From Rhodospirillales bacterium (GTDB lineage Bacteria; Pseudomonadota; Alphaproteobacteria; Acetobacterales; Acetobacteraceae), in NCBI GenBank assembly GCA_025352915.1, contig JANXSA010000370.1:1-8222 (forward strand): a stretch of DNA of 8,222 bases, read 5' to 3'. Position numbers and translations under genes: made by a program. The notes under the pieces are model-generated. The model saw only the letters and a program-made list of their open reading frames with translations, made no database searches and was not told where the DNA came from. Below, in pieces: positions 1 through 7,426 of this stretch. The stretch's first letter is position 1, and every line of letters begins with the position of its first letter.

Positions 1-726
<726 letters not shown>

Positions 727-737
727 CGTCACTCTCT

Positions 738-1721
738 TCAGGCCGCCGCCATGGCGCGTTCGGCATAGTGGCAGGCGACCCAATGGGCGGGGGCCTTCTG
801 CTCAATCGCGGGTGCGATCTTGCGGCAGACATCGGTCACGCCGGGGCAGCGGCTGGCGAAGGCACAGCCGATGATCGGTTTGCGCAGGCTGGGCACCTGG
901 CCCTGGATCTCGGTCAGCTTGGTGCGCCCGGTCTCGTGCAGCGAGGAGCCGAGCTTCGGCATCGCGCCCATCAGGCCGCGGGTATAGGGGTGCAGCGGAT
1001 TGAGGAAGATTTCTTCCACTGTCCCCTCTTCCACCTTTCGCCCGGCATACATCACGATCACGCGCTGGGCCATTTCGGCGACCACGCCGAGATCGTGGGT
1101 AATCAGCATGATGGCGGCGCCCACGCGGGTCTTGAGGTCACGCATCAGTTCCAGGATCTGCGCCTGGATGGTGACGTCCAGCGCCGTGGTCGGTTCATCC
1201 GCGACCAGCAGTTGCGGCGAGCAGGCCAGCGCCATGGCGATCATGACGCGCTGGCGCATACCGCCGGAGAGCTGGTGCGGATATTCGCGCACGCGCCGCC
1301 CGGGGGCGGGGATGCCGACCAGCGTCAGCATCTCGACCGCGCGCTGCTCGGCCTCGCGGGCGGACAGGCCCTCGTGCAGCACCACCGTCTCGCCGATCTG
1401 GCGGCCGACGGTGAGCACCGGATTGAGCGAGGTCATCGGCTCCTGAAAGATCATCGAGATGTCCTTGCCGCGGATCGCCTGCATCTCGGGCTCGGACAGT
1501 TCGAGGAGGTCGCGGCCCTGGAACAGGATCTTGCCGGGCGGGGTCTGGATCAGGCGCAGGATCGACATGGCGGTGACGGACTTGCCGCAACCGGATTCGC
1601 CCACCACGCCCACGGTCTCGCCGGCGTTGATGTGGAAGGAAACCCCTTCAACGGCGCGGACCACGCCGTCAATGGTGCCGAAATGGGTTTGCAGGTTCTG
1701 GACGTCGAGAAGCGGGGGCAT
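738..1721 (-). CDS. Peptide-type ABC transporter ATP-binding protein, DppD/OppD type
   Basis: First ATPase of the importer, 327 residues, the usual length for DppD/OppD. Walker A is at 41-48 (GESGCGKS), Q-loop Gln93 in [12 protein letters not shown], signature LSGGMRQR at 151-158, Walker B LLVADEP at 171-177 with Glu176, and H-loop His209. The C-terminal oligopeptide/dipeptide extension begins near [10 protein letters not shown] (241-250) and holds four cysteines, Cys286, Cys292, Cys299 and Cys317. This is the family arrangement that in structurally studied relatives ligates a [4Fe-4S] cluster; ligation here is inference. The ATG at 1719-1721 lies only 6 nt after the permease C stop, and an AAGGA-like ribosome site overlaps the end of that permease gene, so the two are probably co-translated. 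It should pair with the DppF-type ATPase as a heterodimer against permeases B and C. Confidence 0.95.
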   Translation of the reverse strand: MPPLLDVQNLQTHFGTIDGVVRAVEGVSFHINAGETVGVVGESGCGKSVTAMSILRLIQTPPGKILFQGRDLLELSEPEMQAIRGKDISMIFQEPMTSLNPVLTVGRQIGETVVLHEGLSAREAEQRAVEMLTLVGIPAPGRRVREYPHQLSGGMRQRVMIAMALACSPQLLVADEPTTALDVTIQAQILELMRDLKTRVGAAIMLITHDLGVVAEMAQRVIVMYAGRKVEEGTVEEIFLNPLHPYTRGLMGAMPKLGSSLHETGRTKLTEIQGQVPSLRKPIIGCAFASRCPGVTDVCRKIAPAIEQKAPAHWVACHYAERAMAAA

Positions 1722-1727
1722 CGGCGA

Positions 1728-2639
1728 TCAGATCCTTTTGGCCATGCGCGGGTCGAGTGCGTCGCGCATGCCGTCACCCAGCAGGTTCACAGACAGCACG
1801 GTGATCGACAGGAACACCGCCGGGAAGAACACGATGTAGGGCTTGACCTGCCAAAGGGCGCGGCCCTCGGCCATGATGTTGCCCCAGGACGGGATGATCG
1901 GTGGCGTGCCGGCGCCGATGAAGGACAGCGTCGCTTCCGCGATCATCGCCGAGGCGCACAGGAAGGTGGCCTGGACCAGCACCGGGGCCAGCGTGTTCGG
2001 CAGGATGTGCTTGATGATGATCATCGGCAGGCGGGTGCCCGAGGCGATCGCGGCCTCGACGTAAGGCTGCTCGCGCAGGGTCAGCACTACGCCGCGGACC
2101 AGGCGCGAGACGCGCGGCACATCGGCGATGGTGATGGCGATGATGACGTTCTCCACGCTGGCGCGGGTCAGCGCCATCATGGCAATCGCCAGCAGGATCG
2201 ACGGGATGGACATCATGCCGTCCATGATCCGCATCACGATCGCATCCACGCTGCGGATGAAGCCCGAGACCAAGCCGATGAACAGCCCGACCGAGGCGGC
2301 GCAGATCGCGACCGAGAAGCCGACGATCAGCGAAATGCGCGCACCGTAAAGCACGCGGGAATAGACATCGCGGCCCAGCATGTCGCTGCCGAACCAGTAA
2401 TCCCCGGATGGCGGGCGGGTGCGCTTGGCCGGTGCGAGTGCGGTCGGGTCCACCGTGCCGAGGAACGGCGCGAAGATCGCCATCAGGATGAACAGCGAGA
2501 CCATGAAGCCGCCGACCGCGATGGTGGGGTAGCGGACAATGAACATGCCAACCCGGCCGCGTTCCTTGCGCGGCGGCAGCACGTCGGCGAGTTGGGGTGC
2601 GGGGGTGAACCCGTTGGGGGGCAGCGTGGTGGTGCTCAT
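1728..2639 (-). CDS. Peptide-type ABC transporter permease, DppC/OppC type
   Basis: Inner-membrane channel subunit of 303 residues, normal for DppC/OppC. A cytoplasmic N-terminal tail of about 35 residues precedes the first membrane span (about 39-59). The family hallmark YWFGSDMLGRDVYSRVLYGA follows at 81-100, in the region where DppC-type proteins carry a GTD-x-GRD-like motif. The remaining predicted spans lie about 104-126, 145-170, 220-240 and 268-290. The EAA loop, which docks on the ATPase, is seen at 195-215 (EAAIASG then HILPN). The start codon overlaps the permease B stop by one base (TGATG at 2637-2641), a translational-coupling arrangement, and the stop is 6 nt before the ATPase D start. 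The order B-C-D-F is the canonical order for this importer class. No defects are seen. Confidence 0.95.
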   Translation of the reverse strand: MSTTTLPPNGFTPAPQLADVLPPRKERGRVGMFIVRYPTIAVGGFMVSLFILMAIFAPFLGTVDPTALAPAKRTRPPSGDYWFGSDMLGRDVYSRVLYGARISLIVGFSVAICAASVGLFIGLVSGFIRSVDAIVMRIMDGMMSIPSILLAIAMMALTRASVENVIIAITIADVPRVSRLVRGVVLTLREQPYVEAAIASGTRLPMIIIKHILPNTLAPVLVQATFLCASAMIAEATLSFIGAGTPPIIPSWGNIMAEGRALWQVKPYIVFFPAVFLSITVLSVNLLGDGMRDALDPRMAKRI

Positions 2640-3580
2640 CAGTAGCGGATCCTCGGATCGAACACGGTGTAGAGCAGGTCGACGATCAGATTTACGATGA
2701 CGTAGGTGAAGCTGAACATCAGCACGACGCCCTGGATGACCGGATAGTCACGGCGCAGGATGGCGTCGACGACGAGGCGGCCGACGCCAGGGATGGCGAA
2801 CACGCTCTCGGTCACCACCGCGCCGCCGATCAGCCCGGCAAAGCCGATGCCGATGATGGTGATGATCGGCACCGCGGCATTCTTCAGCGCATGCACGAAC
2901 AGGATGGCGCCCTGGCCGACGCCCTTGGCCTTGGCGGTGCGCACGTAATCCTGGCTCAGCACTTCCAGCATCGTCGCGCGGGTGATGCGGGCAATCAGCG
3001 CGATGAAGGCGCCGCCCAGTGCCACCGCCGGCAGCATCAGGTTGGATAGCCAGCCGGTGAAGCTGGTGCCGATCGGGGTGTAGCCCTGGACCGGGAACCA
3101 ATCGAGCTGGAGCGCGAAAGTGTAGGCCAGCACATAGCCGACCACGAAGACCGGGACGGAGAAGCCGAGCACGGCGAACACCATCACCAGGCGATCGATC
3201 CAGGTGCCCTGCTTCCAGGCCGCCAGCACGCCCATCGGAATGGCGAAGGTCAGCGCGATGATCAGCGTCAGCAGCATCAGCGAATAGGTCGGCTCCAAGC
3301 GCTGCTTGATCATGTGGCTGACCGGCAGGTTGGTGAAGATCGACACGCCGAGGTCACCCTGCATCACTCGGAACAGCCACTCGGTGAAGCGGATGAGGAA
3401 CGGGCGGTCGAGGCCGAGCGAGGCGCGGATTCGCTCCACATCGTCGGGGGTGGCCTGGTCGCCGGCGATGATGGCGGCCGGATCGCCGGGGGCGATGTAG
3501 AGCAGGCTGAAGACGAACAGCGCCACAATCAACATGACGGGGATCGTGGCGATCACACGACGAACGGTATAGGCGAGCAT
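2639..3580 (-). CDS. Peptide-type ABC transporter permease, DppB/OppB type
   Basis: Inner-membrane channel subunit of 313 residues, the usual DppB length. It opens with the family N-terminus: a basic residue pair after the start (YTVRRVIATIP), a first span at about 9-30, and the LLYIAPGDPA segment (26-35) that leads into the periplasmic region. Further spans lie about 98-121, 131-157, 183-200, 238-260 and 284-306. The EAA loop sits at 212-238 (YVRTAKAKG...HALKN), and the C-terminus ends in the common FDPRIRY. The ATG at 3578-3580 is supported by an AAAGG ribosome-binding stretch about 12 nt upstream, and no better in-frame start precedes the hydrophobic N-terminus. The gene follows a non-coding gap of about 506 bp, so it may have its own leader or promoter; I see no convincing -35/-10 pair in that gap. 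Confidence 0.95.
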   Translation of the reverse strand: MLAYTVRRVIATIPVMLIVALFVFSLLYIAPGDPAAIIAGDQATPDDVERIRASLGLDRPFLIRFTEWLFRVMQGDLGVSIFTNLPVSHMIKQRLEPTYSLMLLTLIIALTFAIPMGVLAAWKQGTWIDRLVMVFAVLGFSVPVFVVGYVLAYTFALQLDWFPVQGYTPIGTSFTGWLSNLMLPAVALGGAFIALIARITRATMLEVLSQDYVRTAKAKGVGQGAILFVHALKNAAVPIITIIGIGFAGLIGGAVVTESVFAIPGVGRLVVDAILRRDYPVIQGVVLMFSFTYVIVNLIVDLLYTVFDPRIRY

Positions 3581-3704
3581 CCCCTTGATCTACCTTTGTA
3601 TTGCGCACGCGGCGCGGCGGATCGGCCGGGCCTGGGCGTGGCGTGTTGGCTGGTCGGGTGACATTGTCGCGGGAAGCTCCATCCTGACTGACTCAACAGA
3701 CATG

Positions 3705-3743
3705 CGGGGCGGACCCCGTGGAAGTGACGCGGGGCGCCCCGCG
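3705..3743. repeat. Pair of GC-rich inverted repeats
   Basis: The perfect palindrome CGCGGGGCGCCCCGCG occupies 3728-3743. Nine bases away, 3705-3718 forms CGGGG-cgga-CCCCG, a 5-bp stem with a 4-nt loop. Both share the GGGGC/GCCCC core, so they could also pair with each other. On the minus strand they come directly after the 5S-like segment and a T-run. They resemble terminator or processing stems but lack a following U-tract, so intrinsic termination is uncertain. Confidence 0.6.
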
Positions 3744-3754
3744 ATGCGGGAAAA

Positions 3755-3859
3755 ACGTAGCCTGCCTCAGCATGCGCCCGCTGGCCATAGCCAACTGGTG
3801 CTGCTGCGGCTTTTCCGTTCGGGACGGGTTCGGTGAAGCCTTCGCGCCCCAGACCACAT
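3755..3859 (-). ncRNA. 5S rRNA-like segment (relic or 5S-derived structured RNA)
   Basis: The minus strand of this segment aligns in order with the true 5S rRNA at 8051-8167. The first 31 bases of the true 5S (minus strand from 8167) match the minus strand from 3862 at 19 of 31 positions without gaps. The most conserved 5S stretch, CACCCGATCCCATCCCGAAC, then matches 17 of 20 with one gap. AAAACCCCCAGC follows, matching AAAAGCCGCAGC at 10 of 12. The later GCGCC-ATGGTACTGC part is only loosely similar. The two ends can form a terminal helix of eight pairs (3852-3859 with 3755-3762, three of them G-U), as in helix I of 5S. GGCTT and AAGCC can also pair internally. It is about 12 nt shorter than the true 5S and clearly too diverged to be an ordinary second copy. 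It could be a decayed 5S copy, a 5S-derived small RNA or a leader element of the permease operon; coincidence is not fully excluded. Confidence 0.45.
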
Positions 3860-4086
3860 CCCGATGACCGCCACTTTCGCGGGGACCATCACGCGGCATG
3901 GTCGTCAGCGTCTCGGCTTCCTCATGTCCCCGCCCGAATGGAGCAGGGACCAGCATTTCCATGGCGCCGATTCGTGGTTGCCGGGACGGCGGCGCCTCCG
4001 CCCAGCCTGTTGGCGTTGTTATGCGGGCAGCCGAGCCATGCCGCAAGCACATTCCCGCCCGGCTTGCGCCCCAATGCGCCCCCCGC

Positions 4087-5024
4087 TCAGACACGGCGCA
4101 AATTCCACAACAGCATCAGCCCGGGCACCCGGCCGGTCAGGTTCCGCCGCAGCGCGGTCTTGCCGTAATAGCTGCCGAGCGGGATGTAGGAGACCTCGTC
4201 GAGCGCCACTTGCTGGATCTCGGCGGCGATGCTGCGTTGCGCGTCCAGCGTCGGCGCGTCGAACCAGGCGTCGTGCAGCGCCTCCAGCCGGGGGATCGCC
4301 GGCCAGCCGGGCCAGCCGGCGGCACCATTGCCGCGGATCATCGAGTGCGCCGCCGGGTCGGCATGGTCGAAGCTCGATGAATCGGTGCACAGGACCGACC
4401 AGCCGCCCTTTTCCACCGGCTCGCGCGAGGTCCGGCGCTGGATCACCGTGCCCCAGTCCGATTCTGCCACTCGACGCGGTCGAAATGCACCACCTTGGGC
4501 CCGGTGATCAGGCTGGGGCTGCCGGTGGCGACCGGCAGGTAGTGCTGGTTGCGCTCGAAGACGATCAGCGAGTCGCTGTTGAACTCGCTCTTCTTGAAGG
4601 TCATCGGGCGCCGTGATTTCGTCCAGCACGTCCTTCAGCTTCAGGCCATAGGCGGTGCGGGCGGTCCAGCGCCGGATGCTCTGGGCGGCATCGGCGGCGC
4701 GCGCCGGCGTGCCGTCATGGAACAACAGGCCTTCGCGCAGAGTGATGGTGATGCGGCGGGCGTCATCCTCGACCAGATGGCCGGCCGCCATCTGCGGCTG
4801 GGCGACGAAATTCTGGTCGATGCCTTACAGCGTGTCATAGACCATGTGGCCATAGTTGCGGGTGATGTTGGCCGTGGTCCAGATCGGGTCGATCGAGGTC
4901 AGGTTGGCCTGCGGCAGCGCCTTGAGCACCTGGGCCGGCTGGGCGCGATGGCAGGACGAGACAGGGGAGCGACCAGCCCCCCTGCCCCGGCCAGAAAACT
5001 CCGGCGCCGCATGGCCATGCTCAT
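4087..5024 (-). pseudogene. Decayed family-5 (peptide-type) substrate-binding protein, third tandem copy
   Basis: This is a remnant of a periplasmic solute-binding protein paralogous to the intact gene just upstream. The ATG at 5022-5024 overlaps the upstream stop by 4 nt (ATGA), so it was once translationally coupled. It opens with a Tat-type signal (MRRRSFLAGAGG). At least four lesions are seen. A one-base loss near 4944 lies at the signal cleavage site, where restoring one base gives PAIAAQPAQVLK. A TAA at 4825-4827 stands where both paralogues have the Tyr or Phe of the YDTL(Y/F)G motif. A deletion with frameshift near 4600 removes roughly 55 residues, and another near 4462 removes roughly 170 residues. 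Between lesions the homology stays readable, for example DPIWTTANITRNYGHMVYDTL, FERNQHYLPVATG, GNGAAGWPGWPAIPRLEAL and the C-terminal LLWNLRRV. No functional protein is expected. The good preservation of each block suggests fairly recent inactivation. Confidence 0.88.
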
Positions 5025-6619
5025 CCCCGCCGGACGTTCCAGAACGTCGCAAAGCCGTTCAGCACCCCGGTGATGTCGGACCGGTAGGCGGTGGGCTGCT
5101 GATACTGGCCGAGCGGCATATACGGCACGTCGATCAGCGCCTGGGCCTGCATGTCGGCACAGATCTTCTGCTGGGCGGCGAGGTCCGGCGCCTCGAACCA
5201 GGCGGTGCGCAGGCGTTCCAACTCGGGCGAGACGCACCAGCCGGGCCAGGCGCTGGCGGCATCGCCATTCCCGCGCAAAGCGATGTGGCCCGCCGGATTG
5301 AGATGATCGGTGCCAGCCCAGCCGGTGACGAACAGGTTCCAGCCGCCCTGCTCGACCGGGTCCTTCTTGCCACGGCGCTGCAACATGCTGCCCCAGTCGG
5401 TGACGATATAGTCGACGTTCATCCCCATCTTGGTCAGCATGTCCGCCCCGACATCGCCGAGCGCCTTGAGGATCGGGTAATCGACGGCGACCATCAGCAC
5501 GACCTTCTCGCCTTTGTAGCCGGCGGCGGTCAGCTCGGCCTTGATGCGGGCGAAGTCCTTCTTGCCGCCGAAGATCTCCAGCCCCGCGCTGCTCGCCATC
5601 GGCGTTTTCGGCGTGAAGTAGCCGAGCGGGGTGTAGAACATGCTGGGCTCGTCGCCGACGATCGCCTGCATGTAGTCGGTCTGGTTGATCGCGGCGTTGA
5701 CGATCTGGCGGATCCGGGGGTTGTTGAACGGCGGCGTCAGGCAGTTGGCGCGCATCATCATGACACCGCCGGTCGGGTCCTGGATCGCCACCTTGATCCG
5801 GCTGTTGCGCTTGAGCAGCGGCATCAGGTCATGGGTGATCGACTCCCACCAATCCTGCTCGCCGTTCTGCAGCGCCGCCGAGGCCACCGAGGCATCCGGC
5901 ATGGTGGTCCACTCGATACGGTCGAACCACGGCCGCTTCGGCCCTGCGGTCCAGTCGGGCGTGCCGTCCTCGCGCGGCTTGTATTGGGCGAAGCGCTCAT
6001 AGACGTTCTTCGAGCCCTGCACCCGCTCGTCCATCTTGTACTTATACGGGCCGGAGCCGATGATCTCCTTGATCTGGGTGAAGGCATCGATGTTGGCCAA
6101 GCGTTCGGGCATCATCGCCGGCATCGGCGAGGGTGATTTCCCGAGCGCATCGGGCAGCAGCGGGAAGGGCTTCTTGAGGCGGAACTGGATGGTCTTGTCG
6201 TCCGGCGAGGACAGCTCGTCGGTGGCCTGCATCAGCGCATCGCCCAGCGAGTCCCGCTTGGCCCAGCGTTTGATCGAGGCGGTGCAGTCGCGCGCCAGGA
6301 CCTTTTCGCCGTCATGCCAGGTCATGCCGTCGCGCAGGGTCAGCTTCCACAGCTTGCCATCGTTCTCGACGGTATGGCCCTGCACCATCTGCGGCTGCGG
6401 CTTGTAGCTGCCGTCGACGCCGTACAGCGTGTCGAACACCATGTAGCTGTGATTGCGGGTGATGTAGGCGGTGGTGAAATGCGGATCGAGGAAGGCGAGG
6501 TCGATCTGCGGGATGAACTTCAGCGTGGTCTGCTTTTGCGCGCGCACCACGGCGGGGGCGAGGGCAGCCCCGGCGGTGGCAGTGGCGGCGGCAGTGGCAA
6601 GGAAGCTGCGGCGTTTCAT
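5021..6619 (-). CDS. ABC transporter substrate-binding protein, family 5 (peptide/opine/nickel type), Tat-exported
   Basis: Periplasmic solute receptor that should deliver its ligand to the B/C permease encoded downstream. The 532-residue product has the family's usual length. The N-terminus MKRRSFL carries a twin-arginine motif, followed by an Ala-rich stretch and a probable cleavage site after VVRA (27/28). The mature part begins with the family pattern TLKFIPQIDLAFLDPHFTTAYITRN, then YMVFDTLYGVD, the conserved GMTWHDGEKVLARD (98-111) of lobe I, GSGPYKYK (188-195), and a C-terminal IDVPYMPLGQYQQPTAYR (496-513) ending in FWNVRRG. I prefer the ATG at 6617-6619 to an upstream in-frame ATG at 6674-6676 because it places the twin arginines at the N-terminus and has a GGAG site at 6629-6632 with 9-nt spacing. 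It is the only complete copy among three tandem paralogues; the ligand cannot be deduced. Confidence 0.95.
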   Translation of the reverse strand: MKRRSFLATAAATATAGAALAPAVVRAQKQTTLKFIPQIDLAFLDPHFTTAYITRNHSYMVFDTLYGVDGSYKPQPQMVQGHTVENDGKLWKLTLRDGMTWHDGEKVLARDCTASIKRWAKRDSLGDALMQATDELSSPDDKTIQFRLKKPFPLLPDALGKSPSPMPAMMPERLANIDAFTQIKEIIGSGPYKYKMDERVQGSKNVYERFAQYKPREDGTPDWTAGPKRPWFDRIEWTTMPDASVASAALQNGEQDWWESITHDLMPLLKRNSRIKVAIQDPTGGVMMMRANCLTPPFNNPRIRQIVNAAINQTDYMQAIVGDEPSMFYTPLGYFTPKTPMASSAGLEIFGGKKDFARIKAELTAAGYKGEKVVLMVAVDYPILKALGDVGADMLTKMGMNVDYIVTDWGSMLQRRGKKDPVEQGGWNLFVTGWAGTDHLNPAGHIALRGNGDAASAWPGWCVSPELERLRTAWFEAPDLAAQQKICADMQAQALIDVPYMPLGQYQQPTAYRSDITGVLNGFATFWNVRRG

Positions 6620-6687
6620 GGCGGTCGTCTCCAAAGTGTGCGCCGGGCCGTCATCGCCCCGCGCCAGTTTGCACATCAGGCGTTCGG

Positions 6688-7239
6688 TCAGGCGGTGGCG
6701 CGCTGAACGCTCCAGAACGACGGAATGCCCTGCAGCACGCCGGTGATGTTCTTGCGATAGGCGGTGACGCCCTTGACCTGGCCGAGCGGGATATACGGCA
6801 CGTCGGCAAAGGCCTGGCGCTGCATGTCGGCGGCACTCAGCTCATCGGTCGCGGCCATCCGGCTCTGGCCAAAGGTGTCGCGCGCGCCCCAGCGCTTGAT
6901 CGAGGCAACGCAGTCGCGCGCCAGCACCTTTTCGCCGTCGTGCCATTTCAGCCCGGCGCGCAGCGTGATCTTCACCAGCTTGCCGTCGTTCTCGACCGTC
7001 ATGCCCTCAGCAATCTGCGGCGACGCCTTGTAGGCGTTGTCCATGCCGAACAGCGTGTCGTAGACCAGATAGCCGTGGTTGCGGGTGACATAGGCCGTGG
7101 TCCAGATCGGATCGAGCACGGTGAGGTCGGCGTGCGGGATGAACTTCAGCACCCGCGCACCCTGTGCCGCGGCAATAGAAGGTGCGGCAAGGCTCAAGCC
7201 AGCCGCGCCGACTCCCTTGAGCAGACTGCGTCGCTGCAT
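6688..7239 (-). CDS. Internally deleted family-5 substrate-binding protein (first tandem copy)
   Basis: A 183-residue open frame that keeps both ends of a normally 530-residue solute-binding protein. Residues 1-135 match the N-terminal part of the intact paralogue: Tat-type start MQRRSLLKGVGAAGLSL, cleavage after SIAAA (25/26), then DPIWTTAYVTRNHGYLVYDTLFG and GLKWHDGEKVLARDCVASIKRW. Residues from about 137 match only its last 45 (ADMQRQAFADVPYIPLGQ to FWSVQRA). The junction lies at about 6826-6837 and corresponds to joining residue 137 to residue 488 of the intact copy, a loss of about 350 residues with the frame kept. Start, stop and ribosome site are intact: the ATG at 7237-7239 has AGGGGA at 7247-7252 with 7-nt spacing, so a short exported protein could be made. 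Most of both lobes and the hinge are missing, so ligand delivery is not expected. It is probably a pseudogene in function, though a regulatory or decoy role is possible. It is the first gene of the minus-strand run, 68 nt before the intact copy. Confidence 0.85.
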   Translation of the reverse strand: MQRRSLLKGVGAAGLSLAAPSIAAAQGARVLKFIPHADLTVLDPIWTTAYVTRNHGYLVYDTLFGMDNAYKASPQIAEGMTVENDGKLVKITLRAGLKWHDGEKVLARDCVASIKRWGARDTFGQSRMAATDELSAADMQRQAFADVPYIPLGQVKGVTAYRKNITGVLQGIPSFWSVQRATA

Positions 7240-7415
7240 ATGCTGGTCCCCTATCGATGAAGCCTCTTGGTCAGTCCTGCGGCCCGACATTGAGTCGTGG
7301 CGCGGCCCGGCGGTCCCTGTCAGGGCAGCCTAGCGGAAATTGCCGGCGCGATGCACCCCCGAATCAGCGCGCGCCACACGCGGTCGTCAGCTTTCCTTTA
7401 TGGTTGGGCCGCACT

Positions 7416-7421
7416 AGGTGG
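7416..7421 (+). promoter_or_regulatory. Ribosome-binding site choosing the GtrA-family start
   Basis: AGGTGG lies 5 nt before the ATG at 7427. The longer in-frame GTG at 7418 overlaps this element and would have no site of its own, so the ATG is preferred. Upstream, 7240-7415 is the divergent intergenic region; it contains the 11-bp odd palindrome CCCTG-T-CAGGG at 7315-7325 but no clear promoter that I can defend for either direction. Confidence 0.55.
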
Positions 7422-7426
7422 ATGCG

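Larger units (their letters stand above)
3581..4086. other. 506-bp gap without a convincing gene, between permease B and the binding-protein remnant
   Basis: No credible protein gene is seen here. The longest open frame on the minus strand (3693-4094, 133 codons) has no recognisable domain, and its third-position GC is clearly lower and more irregular than in the neighbouring transporter genes. The stretch instead holds inverted repeats and a 5S rRNA-like segment. Reading the minus strand 5' to 3': an interrupted inverted repeat with arms at 3946-3950 and 3926-3930; a 6-bp stem with an 8-nt loop at 3884-3903; the 5S-like segment at 3755-3859; a run of five T at 3751-3755; a perfect 16-bp palindrome at 3728-3743; and a 5-bp GC hairpin at 3705-3718. 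On the strand of the downstream permease this would be a long structured leader if transcription continues from the binding-protein genes. Confidence 0.7.

Noticed and set aside
3581..4086. A known riboswitch (cobalamin, TPP, SAM, glycine, guanidine) upstream of the permease
   Set aside because: None of the conserved cores that I can recall for these classes is present on either strand; only generic hairpins and the 5S-like part are seen.
3693..4094. A 133-codon minus-strand frame in the gap upstream of the permease gene
   Set aside because: There is no domain, no ribosome site and no signal or membrane segment. Third-position GC is weak compared with neighbours, and the frame covers the 5S-like and palindromic sequence.
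4856..6136. A 426-codon plus-strand frame
   Set aside because: It is antisense to the intact binding-protein gene and has only low-complexity Arg/Gly/Asp-rich translation.
6620..6676. A longer N-terminus for the intact binding protein (19 extra residues, MCKLARGDDG...)
   Set aside because: It would bury the twin-arginine signal inside the protein and has no better ribosome site; the ATG at 6617-6619 has GGAG at suitable spacing.
7240..7415. Promoters for the divergent binding-protein and GtrA genes
   Set aside because: No -35/-10 pair with acceptable spacing stands out on either strand; the CCCTG-T-CAGGG palindrome is too short to call an operator.
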